The notes: generated by a model not told the origin, from the letters alone. Counted from the stretch's first letter, positions 1 to 8,296 are shown. The stretch is DNA of 44,283 nt from Candidatus Venteria ishoeyi (GCF_030378065.1 NZ_JAUCGJ010000009.1:1-44283), one strand, 5' to 3'. Program-made: numbers and translations.

Positions 1-127
1 CAGGATTTTTATTCATTTTCAAGGCGTGAAAACAGGCGCATAGCAAGCTATGTAACTGTTTTCACAACGCAGAAAATGGAGGAAAAGACCAGCCAAGTTG
101 CTGAAGTTATAAAATTCTCACTCCTTA
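1..127 (+). mobile_element. MITE-like dispersed repeat, copy A (left end outside window)
   Basis: This stretch is closely similar to 32715-32840 (same strand) and, inverted, to 9358-9494. It carries a nested palindrome at 28-63: GAAAACAG, gcg, CATAGC, aa, GCTATG, taa, CTGTTTTC. Its right end, ATTCTCACTCCTTA, is the inverted counterpart of the left end seen in the other copies, so it acts as a terminal inverted repeat. A TA dinucleotide follows the end. No open reading frame of its own is supported. The left end is missing because the window begins inside the element. It lies downstream of the PAAR gene. Confidence 0.8.
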
Positions 128-145
128 GTATAAGACCGAAGCGGT

Positions 146-168
146 TTTTTGCACCATCAGTGCAAAAA
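146..168. repeat. Inverted repeat downstream of the PAAR gene
   Basis: A perfect 9-bp inverted repeat, TTTTTGCAC / GTGCAAAAA, with a 5-nt loop. The T-run is on the 5' side and the A-run on the 3' side on both strands, which is the reverse of an intrinsic terminator, so it is listed as an inverted repeat of unknown role between the PAAR gene and the MITE. Confidence 0.5.
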
Positions 169-193
169 GAAGCTTACGTCGAATTCAGATTAA

Positions 194-484
194 TTAGCCA
201 CCAATTAAAACCGTCGGCATACCCATGGCAATCATATCCGGCGGACCCAGGCACATAGCATTATCCAGCATTCTGGCTGCGGGAAACATACCGATTAACA
301 CGGTAAAGGAACCTTTGAGTATAGGGCCGCCGACATGGGGTACCACGACATTGGTCATTGGACAGACGTGCATGTCTAATATCCGTGCGGCAGGCATACT
401 GCCAATTAACACGGTTGGAAAACCGATGATAATAGCACCGCCATGCATGGTAGGATCACCCATTCTTGCTGCTGGAAACCCCAC
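194..484 (-). CDS. PAAR-domain protein (type VI secretion spike tip family)
   Basis: A 96-residue protein that is essentially one PAAR domain. The name-giving motif occurs as FPAARMGD (3-10), MPAARILD (30-37) and FPAARMLD (68-74), with repeated PTVLIG-type turns. Candidate zinc ligands are His14, His39, Cys41 and His50. In this family the domain folds as a small cone that caps the VgrG spike of a type VI secretion system and can carry effectors. The start is GTG at 484: AGGAGGT lies just upstream, while an overlapping ATG at 487 is out of frame. There is no VgrG, Hcp or effector gene beside it; the neighbour on one side is a repeat and on the other divergent purE. It is therefore an orphan PAAR, either a spare tip for a system elsewhere or a structural relic. 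Family assignment is confident. Confidence 0.88.
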   Translation of the reverse strand: MGFPAARMGDPTMHGGAIIIGFPTVLIGSMPAARILDMHVCPMTNVVVPHVGGPILKGSFTVLIGMFPAARMLDNAMCLGPPDMIAMGMPTVLIGG

Positions 485-572
485 ATTACCTCCTTGGACT
501 GGAAATTTAATTCAAAATCCGTATAATCACACGGTTTTATTTTTGTTCAATTTTTTTAGTTTTAGGTGAGTA

Positions 573-1085
573 ATGATAGCAAATAAATCGATTTTTGTTG
601 CAGTATTAATGGGTTCTGACTCTGATCTGCCTTTGATGCAAACAACATTGGATACGCTTAAAAAACTCGCGGTTCCTTATGAAGTAAAAATCACTTCGGC
701 CCATCGCACACCAACGGCAACCAAAGAATATGTGGCAGACGCTGAAGCGCGTGGCTGCGGCGTGTTTATCGCAGCAGCAGGTCTGGCAGCGCATTTAGCG
801 GGTACGGTTGCAGGCTTAACCCTGAAACCGGTTATTGGTGTACCGATTGATGCAGGCCCGTTGCAGGGTATGGATTCGTTGTTATCAACCGTGCAAATGC
901 CTGGTGGTATCCCGGTTGCTTGCGTTGCCATTGGTAAAGCAGGGGCTAAAAATGCCGCTTATCTGGCTGCTCAAATGTTGTCACTGGCTGATGAAAACCT
1001 GACAGAGCGTTTACATCAGGAACGTGCTGATAACGCGGCTGCGGTGATTGCTAAAGACCAAGCCTTGCAGGCACAACACGCTTAA
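573..1085 (+). CDS. purE: N5-carboxyaminoimidazole ribonucleotide mutase PurE
   Basis: PurE moves the carboxyl group of N5-CAIR to give CAIR in de novo purine synthesis, in the cytoplasm. The 170-residue length fits class I PurE. Visible hallmarks are the substrate-binding GSDSD (14-18), SAHRTP with His45 (42-47), the AAGLAAHLAG loop (68-77) and MPGGIPVA (109-116). The ATG is preceded by an AGGTGA-type ribosome site. The usual partner purK is not adjacent; instead tsaC follows after 14 bp on the same strand, so purE probably heads a tsaC-moaD-moaE transcript. Confidence 0.96.
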   Translation: MIANKSIFVAVLMGSDSDLPLMQTTLDTLKKLAVPYEVKITSAHRTPTATKEYVADAEARGCGVFIAAAGLAAHLAGTVAGLTLKPVIGVPIDAGPLQGMDSLLSTVQMPGGIPVACVAIGKAGAKNAAYLAAQMLSLADENLTERLHQERADNAAAVIAKDQALQAQHA

Positions 1086-1099
1086 TTCTTAAGCCAGTT

Positions 1100-1672
1100 T
1101 TGAGTCCAACACAGCTACGCCGAGTTTGCCACAGCCTGCGCCGTGGCGGCATTATCGCCTACCCCACCGAAGCCGTGTGGGGGTTGGGCTGTGATCCCCG
1201 CAATGCAGGCGCGGTACGGCGTTTATTAGCGCTTAAACAACGTCCTATGCACAAGGGGCTGATTCTGGTTGCGGATAATTTGCAGGTATTATCACCCTGG
1301 CTATTACCGCTGCCAGAAAAACTGCGCATTCGCATACAACAGCCATCAGTGCATCCCATCACCTGGGTTTTAGCGGCTCACCCGCGATGTCCGCGCTACT
1401 TACGTGGCAAACATGATACACTGGCAGTGCGTTTAAGCATTCATCCAGCCGCGCACAATATGCGGAATTTATGCAGGCAATGGCGTGGCCCGTTGGTTTC
1501 TACCAGCGCAAATTTTACAGGTCACGTGCCTGCCCGCAGTTTGTGGGATTTGCGGCGTAGTGGCGTATTAAAACAAGTTGATGATTATTTGCCAGGATTG
1601 ACAGGCGGTTTATCCGTTCCCAGTGAAATTCGCGATCCTGGTAGTGGTAAGGTGATACGGAGTGGCCTATGA
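1100..1672 (+). CDS. tsaC: Threonylcarbamoyl-AMP synthase (TsaC/YrdC family)
   Basis: TsaC makes threonylcarbamoyl-adenylate from threonine, bicarbonate and ATP, the first step of the t6A37 modification of ANN-decoding tRNAs. The 190-residue single YrdC domain shows YPTEAVWGLGCDP (21-33), the LKQRP..KGLILV segment (45-57) and the nucleotide-site STSAN (134-138). The length matches short TsaC rather than two-domain Sua5. The start is TTG at 1100 with no clear Shine-Dalgarno sequence; no better in-frame start is visible, so initiation may depend on translation from purE 14 bp upstream. The last codons overlap moaD through ATGA. Confidence 0.92.
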   Translation: MSPTQLRRVCHSLRRGGIIAYPTEAVWGLGCDPRNAGAVRRLLALKQRPMHKGLILVADNLQVLSPWLLPLPEKLRIRIQQPSVHPITWVLAAHPRCPRYLRGKHDTLAVRLSIHPAAHNMRNLCRQWRGPLVSTSANFTGHVPARSLWDLRRSGVLKQVDDYLPGLTGGLSVPSEIRDPGSGKVIRSGL

Positions 1673-1899
1673 TTACAGTGCGGTTTTTTGGCAGTTTGCG
1701 GGAACAGGTGGGTTTTGCTGAGCAACAAATCAGCGCAGCGCCTGAACAAACAATAGCGCAGGTATGGCAACAGGTTTGCCCTGATTTCCCCCGACCTGAA
1801 AATACACTGAGTGCGTTAAACCAGGAATACATGGACTTTAACACCCCGGTTCAGGCAGGTGATGAAGTGGCATTTTTCCCACCTGTGACGGGAGGTTGA
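1669..1899 (+). CDS. moaD: Molybdopterin synthase small subunit MoaD
   Basis: A 76-residue ubiquitin-fold sulfur carrier ending in the diagnostic Gly-Gly (FFPPVTGG), whose thiocarboxylate donates sulfur to precursor Z in molybdopterin synthesis. The ATG overlaps the tsaC stop (ATGA), implying translational coupling, and moaE starts 2 bp downstream. Only moaD and moaE are here; moaA, moaB and moaC are not in the window. Confidence 0.94.
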   Translation: MITVRFFGSLREQVGFAEQQISAAPEQTIAQVWQQVCPDFPRPENTLSALNQEYMDFNTPVQAGDEVAFFPPVTGG

Positions 1900-1900
1900 T

Positions 1901-2344
1901 ATGTCGGTACAACTGACTGAACAGGCATTTAATCCCTGGCAAATACTGCAAACCCATGAAAGTCAGCTTGAGGCGCGTTATGGCAAGGGGCACTGGGGCG
2001 CGGCAAGTCATTTTATTGGCACCATGCGGGATTTAAATGAAGGTGACAGCGTACAGGCCATGTTTCTGGAGCATTATCCCGGCATGACTGAGACCTACCT
2101 GAAAAAAATCAGTGATGAAGCCCTGCAACGCTGGGATATTCTCGATACCTTGATCTTGCACCGGGTGGGTACCATTTTACCTGGTGAAAATATTGTTCTG
2201 GTAGCGGCCTGGGCCAGTCATCGTGGGCCAGCGTTTGATGCCTGTCGTTATTTGATTGAAGAGCTGAAACATCGCGCACCCTTCTGGAAAAGAGAAACCT
2301 TGCCCGATCAAGCACGTTGGGTCAGCGAAAATACACCGGCCTGA
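1901..2344 (+). CDS. moaE: Molybdopterin synthase catalytic subunit MoaE
   Basis: The large subunit of molybdopterin synthase (147 residues) converts cyclic pyranopterin monophosphate to molybdopterin with sulfur from MoaD. Conserved elements are HRVG (87-90), ASHR (105-108) and the catalytic-lysine segment PFWKRE (128-133), matching the PFWK signature of MoaE. It follows moaD by 2 bp, an arrangement expected for two subunits made in equal amounts. Confidence 0.95.
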   Translation: MSVQLTEQAFNPWQILQTHESQLEARYGKGHWGAASHFIGTMRDLNEGDSVQAMFLEHYPGMTETYLKKISDEALQRWDILDTLILHRVGTILPGENIVLVAAWASHRGPAFDACRYLIEELKHRAPFWKRETLPDQARWVSENTPA

Positions 2345-2371
2345 ATACAAGTTGGTGTTCAGTGACCGCTT

Positions 2372-2396
2372 CTTTTAGCCGGGATACGACTAAAAG
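2372..2396 (+). terminator. Weak hairpin after moaE
   Basis: CTTTTAG (2372-2378) and CTAAAAG (2390-2396) form a 7-bp stem with an 11-nt loop shortly after the moaE stop. No U-run follows, so termination is only possible. It does separate the purE-moaE block from the sulfide dehydrogenase genes. Confidence 0.25.
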
Positions 2397-2466
2397 CCAC
2401 TAATACCTCAATATAAACCATTGATTCCAACAAAAAACCCGTAACAAACCAAAGGATTTCCATTTT

Positions 2467-2784
2467 ATGCGATTTCATTTCCCAGGTTTTGGCATTTTAT
2501 GCATTTGCTTTAGTTTGCTGAGCATAGCAGAAAGTCAGGCAGAAGATTCACTGACGCTGAATCTGCCGATCATGACTTATAATTGTTTCACCTGTCACGG
2601 CGACCGGGGTATCAGCCAGGGGGCTGCTCCTTCTTTGCATAAGCTGCCGGCAAAATATATTCGTCAGACCTTGCTGGAATATCGCGCAGATCGTCGTCCT
2701 GGTACAATTATGCCACGTATCAGCAAAGGTTTTTCTCCACAAGAATTGAATGCGCTGGCAAATTATATTGCGCAATTACCCTAG
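2467..2784 (+). CDS. Monohaem c-type cytochrome, probable sulfide dehydrogenase subunit
   Basis: A 105-residue secreted cytochrome: a signal peptide (about 1-25), one haem site CFTCH (40-44) and a likely distal methionine Met82 in the IMPR segment, a class I cytochrome layout. It ends 9 bp before the flavoprotein gene, which fixes its likely role as electron acceptor subunit (FccA/SoxE-like) passing electrons from sulfide oxidation towards the respiratory chain in the periplasm. The familiar FccA of Allochromatium is a larger di-haem protein; this is the short monohaem type. Function rests mainly on the neighbour. Confidence 0.85.
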   Translation: MRFHFPGFGILCICFSLLSIAESQAEDSLTLNLPIMTYNCFTCHGDRGISQGAAPSLHKLPAKYIRQTLLEYRADRRPGTIMPRISKGFSPQELNALANYIAQLP

Positions 2785-2793
2785 GGCATATCC

Positions 2794-4089
2794 ATGAACA
2801 GAAGACATTTTTTACAAATGAGCGGTTCCGGTTTGGTGGGATTACTGGGTTTAGCTGGTTGCACTGAAACCCAAGTACGACCAGGTTTTACAAAAGCCAA
2901 AGTTATCGTTATTGGCGGCGGTTTTGCAGGCAGTACCGCAGCTAAACACTTACACCTGTTTAATCCTAATCTGGATATTACCTTAATTGAAGCAAATGCG
3001 CGTTATACCACAGGGCCTGGCAGTAACTGGGTATTGGCGGGTTTACGCGATATATCTTCCATCCGTTTTAATTATGTAAAATTAGCGCAAAATTATGGCA
3101 TTCGTTACGTACAGGATACTGTCACAGCAGTTGATGCGGATAAGCAGCAAGTACACCTGCAAACCGGGGCCAAGCTGGATTATGATCGCCTGATTGTTGC
3201 GCCCGGTACGGATTTTCGTTGGGATACCATAGAAGGTTATACGCCTGAGATTGCCAATACTTTGATTCCCCATGCCAGTAAGGGTGCTGCGCAACTGGAA
3301 TTATTACACAAACAACTGCAAACCATGAAAAATGGGCGGCGGGTGGTTATCTCAGTCCCTGCTGCACCTTATTCCTGCCTGGTTGCACCTTATGAACGTA
3401 TCAGCCTGATTGCACATTATCTGAAACAGCATAAACCACGCTCCCGGATTTTAGTGCTGGATAGTAAGGATAATTTTGCACAGCAGTCTTTATTTGAAAG
3501 TGGCTGGAAAAAACTCTACCGTTATAAGCGCAGAAACAGCCTTATCCAGTGGCGCTCCTTATCCAAGGGCGGTAAAGTCGTGGCTGTGGATGCCAAAAAA
3601 CAACGTCTGATAACGGAATTTGATCATTATAAAGGCGATGTATTGAATGTCATTCCTCCGCAAAAAGCCGCTGCACTGGCAGATATGATTGGTCTAAGCG
3701 ATGCCTCTGGCTGGTGTCCGGTAAATCCACAGACTTTTGAATCCACCCAAATACCTAAAATCCATGTGATTGGTGATGCCGCGCAAGCCTCACCGATGCC
3801 TAAATCTGCTTTTTCCGCTAACTCCCAGGCTAAATCCTGTGCCGCTACTGTTGCCGCATTGCTGGATGGGAAAACCCTGCCCACACCTTCCTGGCTGAAT
3901 ACCTGTTACAGCCTGATCGGGCCGCAGTATGGCATATCCAACACCATGATTTATCGCCTGGACGCTAAGGGTCAGATATTTGCCATGCCCGATGCGGGTG
4001 GCGACAGTCCTGCAAATAGTAATAAACAACTGGAAGCGGTCTATGCTGATAGCTGGTATAACAATATTACGCAGAATAGTTTTGCATAG
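2794..4089 (+). CDS. fccB: Flavocytochrome c sulfide dehydrogenase, FAD subunit
   Basis: A periplasmic flavoprotein oxidising sulfide, 431 residues. It begins with a twin-arginine signal (RRHFLQ, 3-8) followed by a hydrophobic stretch ending LLGLAGC. FAD-binding motifs are GGGFAG (41-46) and VIGDAA (325-330). The redox-active cysteine pair typical of FCSD is present: Cys195 in APYSCLVAPYER and Cys308 in GWCPVNP. The C-terminal part (about 355-431) is the FCSD-specific flavin/cytochrome-binding domain. Odd points: the first motif reads SCLVAP where many homologues have RCPPGP, and Cys23 sits in a lipobox-like context. It lies 9 bp after its cytochrome. Family is confident; lipidation is inferred. 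Confidence 0.93.
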   Translation: MNRRHFLQMSGSGLVGLLGLAGCTETQVRPGFTKAKVIVIGGGFAGSTAAKHLHLFNPNLDITLIEANARYTTGPGSNWVLAGLRDISSIRFNYVKLAQNYGIRYVQDTVTAVDADKQQVHLQTGAKLDYDRLIVAPGTDFRWDTIEGYTPEIANTLIPHASKGAAQLELLHKQLQTMKNGRRVVISVPAAPYSCLVAPYERISLIAHYLKQHKPRSRILVLDSKDNFAQQSLFESGWKKLYRYKRRNSLIQWRSLSKGGKVVAVDAKKQRLITEFDHYKGDVLNVIPPQKAAALADMIGLSDASGWCPVNPQTFESTQIPKIHVIGDAAQASPMPKSAFSANSQAKSCAATVAALLDGKTLPTPSWLNTCYSLIGPQYGISNTMIYRLDAKGQIFAMPDAGGDSPANSNKQLEAVYADSWYNNITQNSFA

Positions 4090-4118
4090 CTTGGTCAAAA
4101 AATTTGTGGATCACGCTC

Positions 4119-4340
4119 ATGCGCCAACAAAAAATCAAAGAAACGCCGGTCATCCGCTTTGACTGGGCAATCAAATATCTCCTCAGAGATAAAGCAAATT
4201 TTGATGTACTGGAAGGCTTTTTAGCGGAAGGGAAAATTGAAATGGCTCAGAAAATGCGCAAAGATGGTCTGGAACTTACCTTAATCAGTAAATATACCGG
4301 CTTATCAATTGCCGAAATTAAACAATTGGATGTAAATTAA
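4119..4340 (+). pseudogene. Internally deleted Rpn/PD-(D/E)XK transposase-nuclease remnant
   Basis: The first 30 residues contain FDWAIKYLLRDKANFDVLEG, the N-terminal signature of the Rpn/PDDEXK transposase family. The remainder (MAQKMRKDGLELTLISKYTG, then LSIAEIKQL) matches the typical C-terminal tail of the same family. The nuclease core of roughly 200 residues that should lie between is absent without breaking the frame, leaving 73 residues. ATG at 4119 is more likely than the upstream in-frame TTG at 4104. It sits 1 bp before lolB, so it could survive as a translated leader of that gene. Whether the tiny protein does anything is unknown. Confidence 0.65.
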
Positions 4341-4341
4341 G

Positions 4342-4941
4342 ATGCGCCGTCACTTAATACTTTTTTTATGTCTGTTACTCTTATCCGCTTGCAGTCTCAC
4401 CCCTGAAAAAACAGAAAATGAACAACAACGGCAACAACAGTGGCTAGCCAAGCAAGCACAACTAAATAAGCTCAGCCACTGGAAAATCAATGGCAGTATT
4501 GCAGCCTATTCCCAGCAGGAAGACTGGAGTGCGCGTTTTCACTGGCGACAGCAAAATCAGGCTTATAGCTTACGTTTACATGCCCCTCTGGGACAAGGCA
4601 TGTTGAATTTAAGTGGTGATGAACAGGGGGTTATCTTAAAAACTGCCCAGCAAACCCTGCGCGCAAAAACGCCTGAAGCCCTGCTTAAAGATGATGCCGG
4701 TATCAGTATGCCGGTCAGTTATCTGTATTATTGGATACGCGGCTTGCCAGTACCCACGCAGCCGATAACAGCGCAGCAGTGGAACCAGAAAAATCAGCTT
4801 GCAGAACTACAACAAAATGGCTGGGTGATTGAATACGAACGTTATCAACAATGGGACGGGGTATTGCTGCCTAAAAAACTGCGTATTAAAAATGACCAGT
4901 ACCATGCCAAAATCGTGATTTCTCGTTGGGAATTAAAATGA
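4342..4941 (+). CDS. lolB: Outer-membrane lipoprotein receptor LolB
   Basis: LolB takes lipoproteins from LolA and inserts them into the outer membrane. The 199-residue protein starts with a lipoprotein signal (LLSAC, acylated Cys17), followed by the LolB beta-barrel fold with WKINGSIA (48-55), a W-S-A-R-F-x-W strand and PVSYLYYWIRGLP. The ATG is 1 bp after the preceding remnant's stop. lolB is often followed by ispE; here its stop overlaps the start of a histidine kinase (ATGA), an uncommon partner. Confidence 0.88.
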   Translation: MRRHLILFLCLLLLSACSLTPEKTENEQQRQQQWLAKQAQLNKLSHWKINGSIAAYSQQEDWSARFHWRQQNQAYSLRLHAPLGQGMLNLSGDEQGVILKTAQQTLRAKTPEALLKDDAGISMPVSYLYYWIRGLPVPTQPITAQQWNQKNQLAELQQNGWVIEYERYQQWDGVLLPKKLRIKNDQYHAKIVISRWELK

Positions 4942-6626
4942 GCGCACAACCCAGCCTATTGCCTCCGATACCCGCTCGCCATGAATACCGTTTAGTGGGT
5001 TTATTATTATTAACCGTTTATGCGGTGCATTGGCCCAATTTACCCATCTGGGGCAGTCAGATTCTTCTGGCTTTGCATTTTCTGCTGTTTCTGCTCTGGC
5101 AACCTTTATACAATCTGGATAATTTTTTATCGGCTAAAAAACTGCTGTTATCTGTTTTTTTTATGCTGATTTGCGTTCTATTCATGCATCCCTTGTGGTT
5201 ATTTATCTGGAAAGTCATATTAGCAGGCTTAATGGCAGGACGTGTATTGCCCGATGTGCGTGGCAGAATGCTGAACCTGACGGGGATTGTTTTTCTGTGT
5301 CTATGTCTGTTTATTTTTGATCTGCCACGTTTATTTGCAAATCCCTGGCTGGACAGTGCCTTGTATGAGCAGTTTTTTCTGATAACTCCGGTTTTGATTG
5401 CACCGTTTTTCTTGCTTAATGCAGAAAAAGCAGATGGCTTAAACAGTGATATTAACTTTTTTCATGGTCTGATTTTTTCTTTATTATTGATACTGATTGC
5501 CCTGGTGACGCTGTGGAGCCTGCAATACGCACCCGTGGCTTACCCGGTGGCGCTGTTTCGCGCTGCCTTATTGCTGACTTTAATCATTTTGTTAATCAGT
5601 GCTGTCTGGTTGTTAGCCGGTGCCGGACAATCTCTGCAACAACTCTGGTCGCCGCACCTGCCAGGCAGTAGTAGTAGTTTTGAACAATGGTTGGCAACTT
5701 TAAGCCAACCCGGCAGTACCAAAACCATGACGCCAGAGCAGTTTCTGGAATCGGGGCTGCAACAACTCAAGCAGATTCCCTGGATTACCGGCGTAGGCTG
5801 GACCTCCAATTATGGGCATGGTGCATTAGGTGATGAAGATCGTTATAAAGCCAGCATCATTGCCCAGTCCCTGGAAGTCGTGGTGTTTGCTCGCCACCCC
5901 ATACAAGGCAGTTATTACGCGCATATCAAACTGTTGGTACAGTTGCTGGAGCATTTTCACCAGGCGCGGCGGCGTGAAGAAGATTTTGCGCAGCAGGCGC
6001 ATTTGCAGGCGATTCATGAAACCGGGGCCAAACTCACCCATGACATTAAAAACCTGTTACAGTCTTTATATGCTATTACCTCAGCGATTCAGACCAGCCA
6101 ACCAGCACACTTTGGTGAAACCCAGCGTTTGCTGCAAGGTCAGTTGCCGCACCTGAGCCAGCGCCTGAAACGTACTCTGGACAAGCTGCAACAGCCATCG
6201 CAATCAGTCTATTCCACCACGCCAGTGCGGGTCTGGTGGGATAATCTCTGTGCACGTTATCGTAAACGTGATATTGAATTTACCATGCGTATTATGTGGA
6301 ATGCCAATATTCCGGAAGAGTTATTTGATAATGTGGTAGAAAATCTGATGGAGAACGCCTTAAACAAACGTAACCGGGAATCTGAACTTGAAATCCGGGT
6401 CACCCTGGAAACCACGGAAAACCAGGTTTCCTTAACAGTATGCGATAATGGCAGCTCAGTATCACCAGAAATTGAAAAACAGTTGCTTAATCAACCGGTA
6501 CCATCCCGTGATGGTTTTGGTATTGGTTTATATCAGGCGGCAAAACAAACCATCCACACGGGTTATCGCCTGCATATCACCCATAATCAAACTGGACAAG
6601 TTTGTTTTGAATTGGCTAGCGTATAA
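4938..6626 (+). CDS. Membrane sensor histidine kinase, orphan
   Basis: A 562-residue protein with several predicted membrane helices in the first ~230 residues, a soluble linker (about 240-345), and a kinase core: a THDIKN H-box with His368, an N-box near ENLMENALN (468-475), G1 DNG (503-505) and G2 GFGIGL (526-531). The H-box has the short THDIKN form, and no HAMP domain is recognised. The start is ATG at 4938, overlapping the lolB stop by ATGA; an upstream TTG at 4926 would extend it needlessly. No response regulator is nearby, so its partner and signal are unknown. Coupling to lolB suggests sensing at the envelope, which is inference. Confidence 0.85.
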   Translation: MSAQPSLLPPIPARHEYRLVGLLLLTVYAVHWPNLPIWGSQILLALHFLLFLLWQPLYNLDNFLSAKKLLLSVFFMLICVLFMHPLWLFIWKVILAGLMAGRVLPDVRGRMLNLTGIVFLCLCLFIFDLPRLFANPWLDSALYEQFFLITPVLIAPFFLLNAEKADGLNSDINFFHGLIFSLLLILIALVTLWSLQYAPVAYPVALFRAALLLTLIILLISAVWLLAGAGQSLQQLWSPHLPGSSSSFEQWLATLSQPGSTKTMTPEQFLESGLQQLKQIPWITGVGWTSNYGHGALGDEDRYKASIIAQSLEVVVFARHPIQGSYYAHIKLLVQLLEHFHQARRREEDFAQQAHLQAIHETGAKLTHDIKNLLQSLYAITSAIQTSQPAHFGETQRLLQGQLPHLSQRLKRTLDKLQQPSQSVYSTTPVRVWWDNLCARYRKRDIEFTMRIMWNANIPEELFDNVVENLMENALNKRNRESELEIRVTLETTENQVSLTVCDNGSSVSPEIEKQLLNQPVPSRDGFGIGLYQAAKQTIHTGYRLHITHNQTGQVCFELASV

Positions 6627-6721
6627 AAAATGCTGTAAGCGATGCCTATTTGATTCCTGCAAGTTTTAAAATATGTTTCTTTATTCATCATTCTGCACAG
6701 CATTTTTTGGATTTATGTACC

Positions 6722-8263
6722 ATGTTTAGTTTTTATCGGATTACCAATACTGGATTTTACATTGGCCTGCTTATTTTATTATCGGCTTGCGGTGGCGGCG
6801 GTGGTGGCAGCCCAACCTCTGAAACACCACTCTCCCCGCAAGCTGATATTACAAGCGAAACACCCGCAGAAACATCACCTATAGTTGCTTCTGTATGGGA
6901 TCAGCAATTAATGGTCTTGATTCAAGAACATGAATTAAGCGGCGATCCCCGCAAGCAGATTTTTCCTTCAATTGAATCCCCCCTGGCGCAATTAGGACGA
7001 GACTTGTTTTTCTCCAAGGCACTCGGTGGTGATGTCGATGTGGCTTGCGTCAGTTGTCATCACCCCATGCTGGGTGGTGCAGATGACTTACCCTTAGCAG
7101 TCGGTGTCAGTGCAGAACTGCCTGATGTGCTTGGCCCAGGGCGTAAGCAAGCTGCGGTTGCCGGTTTTTTTGATGGTGGCCCGAATGTGGCGCGTAACAC
7201 ACCAACGGTGTTCAATGCCGGTTTATGGCAAAAGGTTTTGCTGCACGATGGTGGCATTGAACGTTTAGAACAGGGGATACGCAGCCCTGAAACCCAATTT
7301 GGGCAGCCCGATCCCAATGTTGGCGCAGACCTGGTAACGGCGCAAAACCGTTTTCCACTGAGTACCTTTTCTGAGATGCGTGGTTTTAGCTTTTTTCCAC
7401 AACACCTCAGCCATGAATACCGCCAGCAAATAGCCTTGCGTCTCAGTCAGCAAAGTTTGCCCAATTACTGGCTAACAGCTTTTCAGCAGGCTTTTAACAG
7501 CGATGCCGGGGCTGAGACCTTAATTGATATAAGCCATATCAGCGAAGCTTTAGGTGCGTATGTTAATTCGATGATTTTTGTGGAATCCCCCTGGAAAGCC
7601 TATGTTGAAGGGGATTTAAGCGCACTCAGCGACACTGCCAAACGGGGAGCCATCACATTTTTCAGCAGCCATGAGCAAGGCGGCGGCGCTTGTTTTGAAT
7701 GTCATCAAGGAGATTTTTTCACGGATGAGGATTTTCATGTTTTAGCCATACCGCAAATCGGGCGGGGCAAAGGGCACGGTATAACGGGTGATGATGATTT
7801 TGGACACTTTAATGCCACGAAAAATCCCCAGGATCGCCATGCGTTTCGCACGCCAAGCTTGCTCAATGTCGGACAAACCGCGCCTTATGGACATAGCGGC
7901 GCTTATTTGACTTTAGAGGCAATTATCCGTCATCAACTGGATATTAATGCTGCCGTTATTGTTTATGATTATCAACTCTCTGCGCTGTCATCCATACAAG
8001 CCGGTATTCAGCAGCAAAATGCCAAAACCAATACTGAAAACGCCTTGGCAGATTTGCAAAAACGTACTGAAGATCAAGAAAAACTGCCGGTTATCAATAT
8101 GAGCGATGAGCAAATTGATGAACTGGCCGCGTTTCTGCACAGTCTTACCGATCCCTGTATTCTTGATAGAGCTTGTCTGGCTCCCTGGCTGCCTGACAAT
8201 CATAGCGGTGGCCCGGATCATTTACGCTTGAATGCGGTAAATCAGCAGGGTGACTTGTTGTAA
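6722..8263 (+). CDS. Di-haem cytochrome c peroxidase/MauG-family lipoprotein
   Basis: About 513 residues. A lipoprotein signal ends LLSAC (Cys23) and runs into a Gly-rich linker (GGGGGG). Two c-haem sites follow: CVSCH (109-113) and CFECH (324-328), the arrangement of the bacterial cytochrome c peroxidase/MauG superfamily, which reduces peroxide or oxidises protein or cofactor substrates in the periplasm. RNTPTVFNA and FRTPSLLNV are typical family segments. ATG at 6722 is preferred over an upstream in-frame start at 6650 because it places the lipobox correctly. A C-terminal segment with two cysteines (DPCILDRACLAPW) recalls MbnH-like members, but no MbnP-like partner is adjacent, so the substrate is open. 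Confidence 0.88.
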   Translation: MFSFYRITNTGFYIGLLILLSACGGGGGGSPTSETPLSPQADITSETPAETSPIVASVWDQQLMVLIQEHELSGDPRKQIFPSIESPLAQLGRDLFFSKALGGDVDVACVSCHHPMLGGADDLPLAVGVSAELPDVLGPGRKQAAVAGFFDGGPNVARNTPTVFNAGLWQKVLLHDGGIERLEQGIRSPETQFGQPDPNVGADLVTAQNRFPLSTFSEMRGFSFFPQHLSHEYRQQIALRLSQQSLPNYWLTAFQQAFNSDAGAETLIDISHISEALGAYVNSMIFVESPWKAYVEGDLSALSDTAKRGAITFFSSHEQGGGACFECHQGDFFTDEDFHVLAIPQIGRGKGHGITGDDDFGHFNATKNPQDRHAFRTPSLLNVGQTAPYGHSGAYLTLEAIIRHQLDINAAVIVYDYQLSALSSIQAGIQQQNAKTNTENALADLQKRTEDQEKLPVINMSDEQIDELAAFLHSLTDPCILDRACLAPWLPDNHSGGPDHLRLNAVNQQGDLL

Positions 8264-8296
8264 AATCTGAGTGAGGGATTACCCGTCATTTAATAC

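Noticed and set aside
146-168. Intrinsic terminator for the PAAR gene
   Set aside because: The T-run precedes the stem and the A-run follows it on both strands, the wrong polarity.
225-569. Forward reading frame opposite the PAAR gene
   Set aside because: It is antisense to a clear PAAR protein with a strong ribosome site, and its product shows no family pattern.
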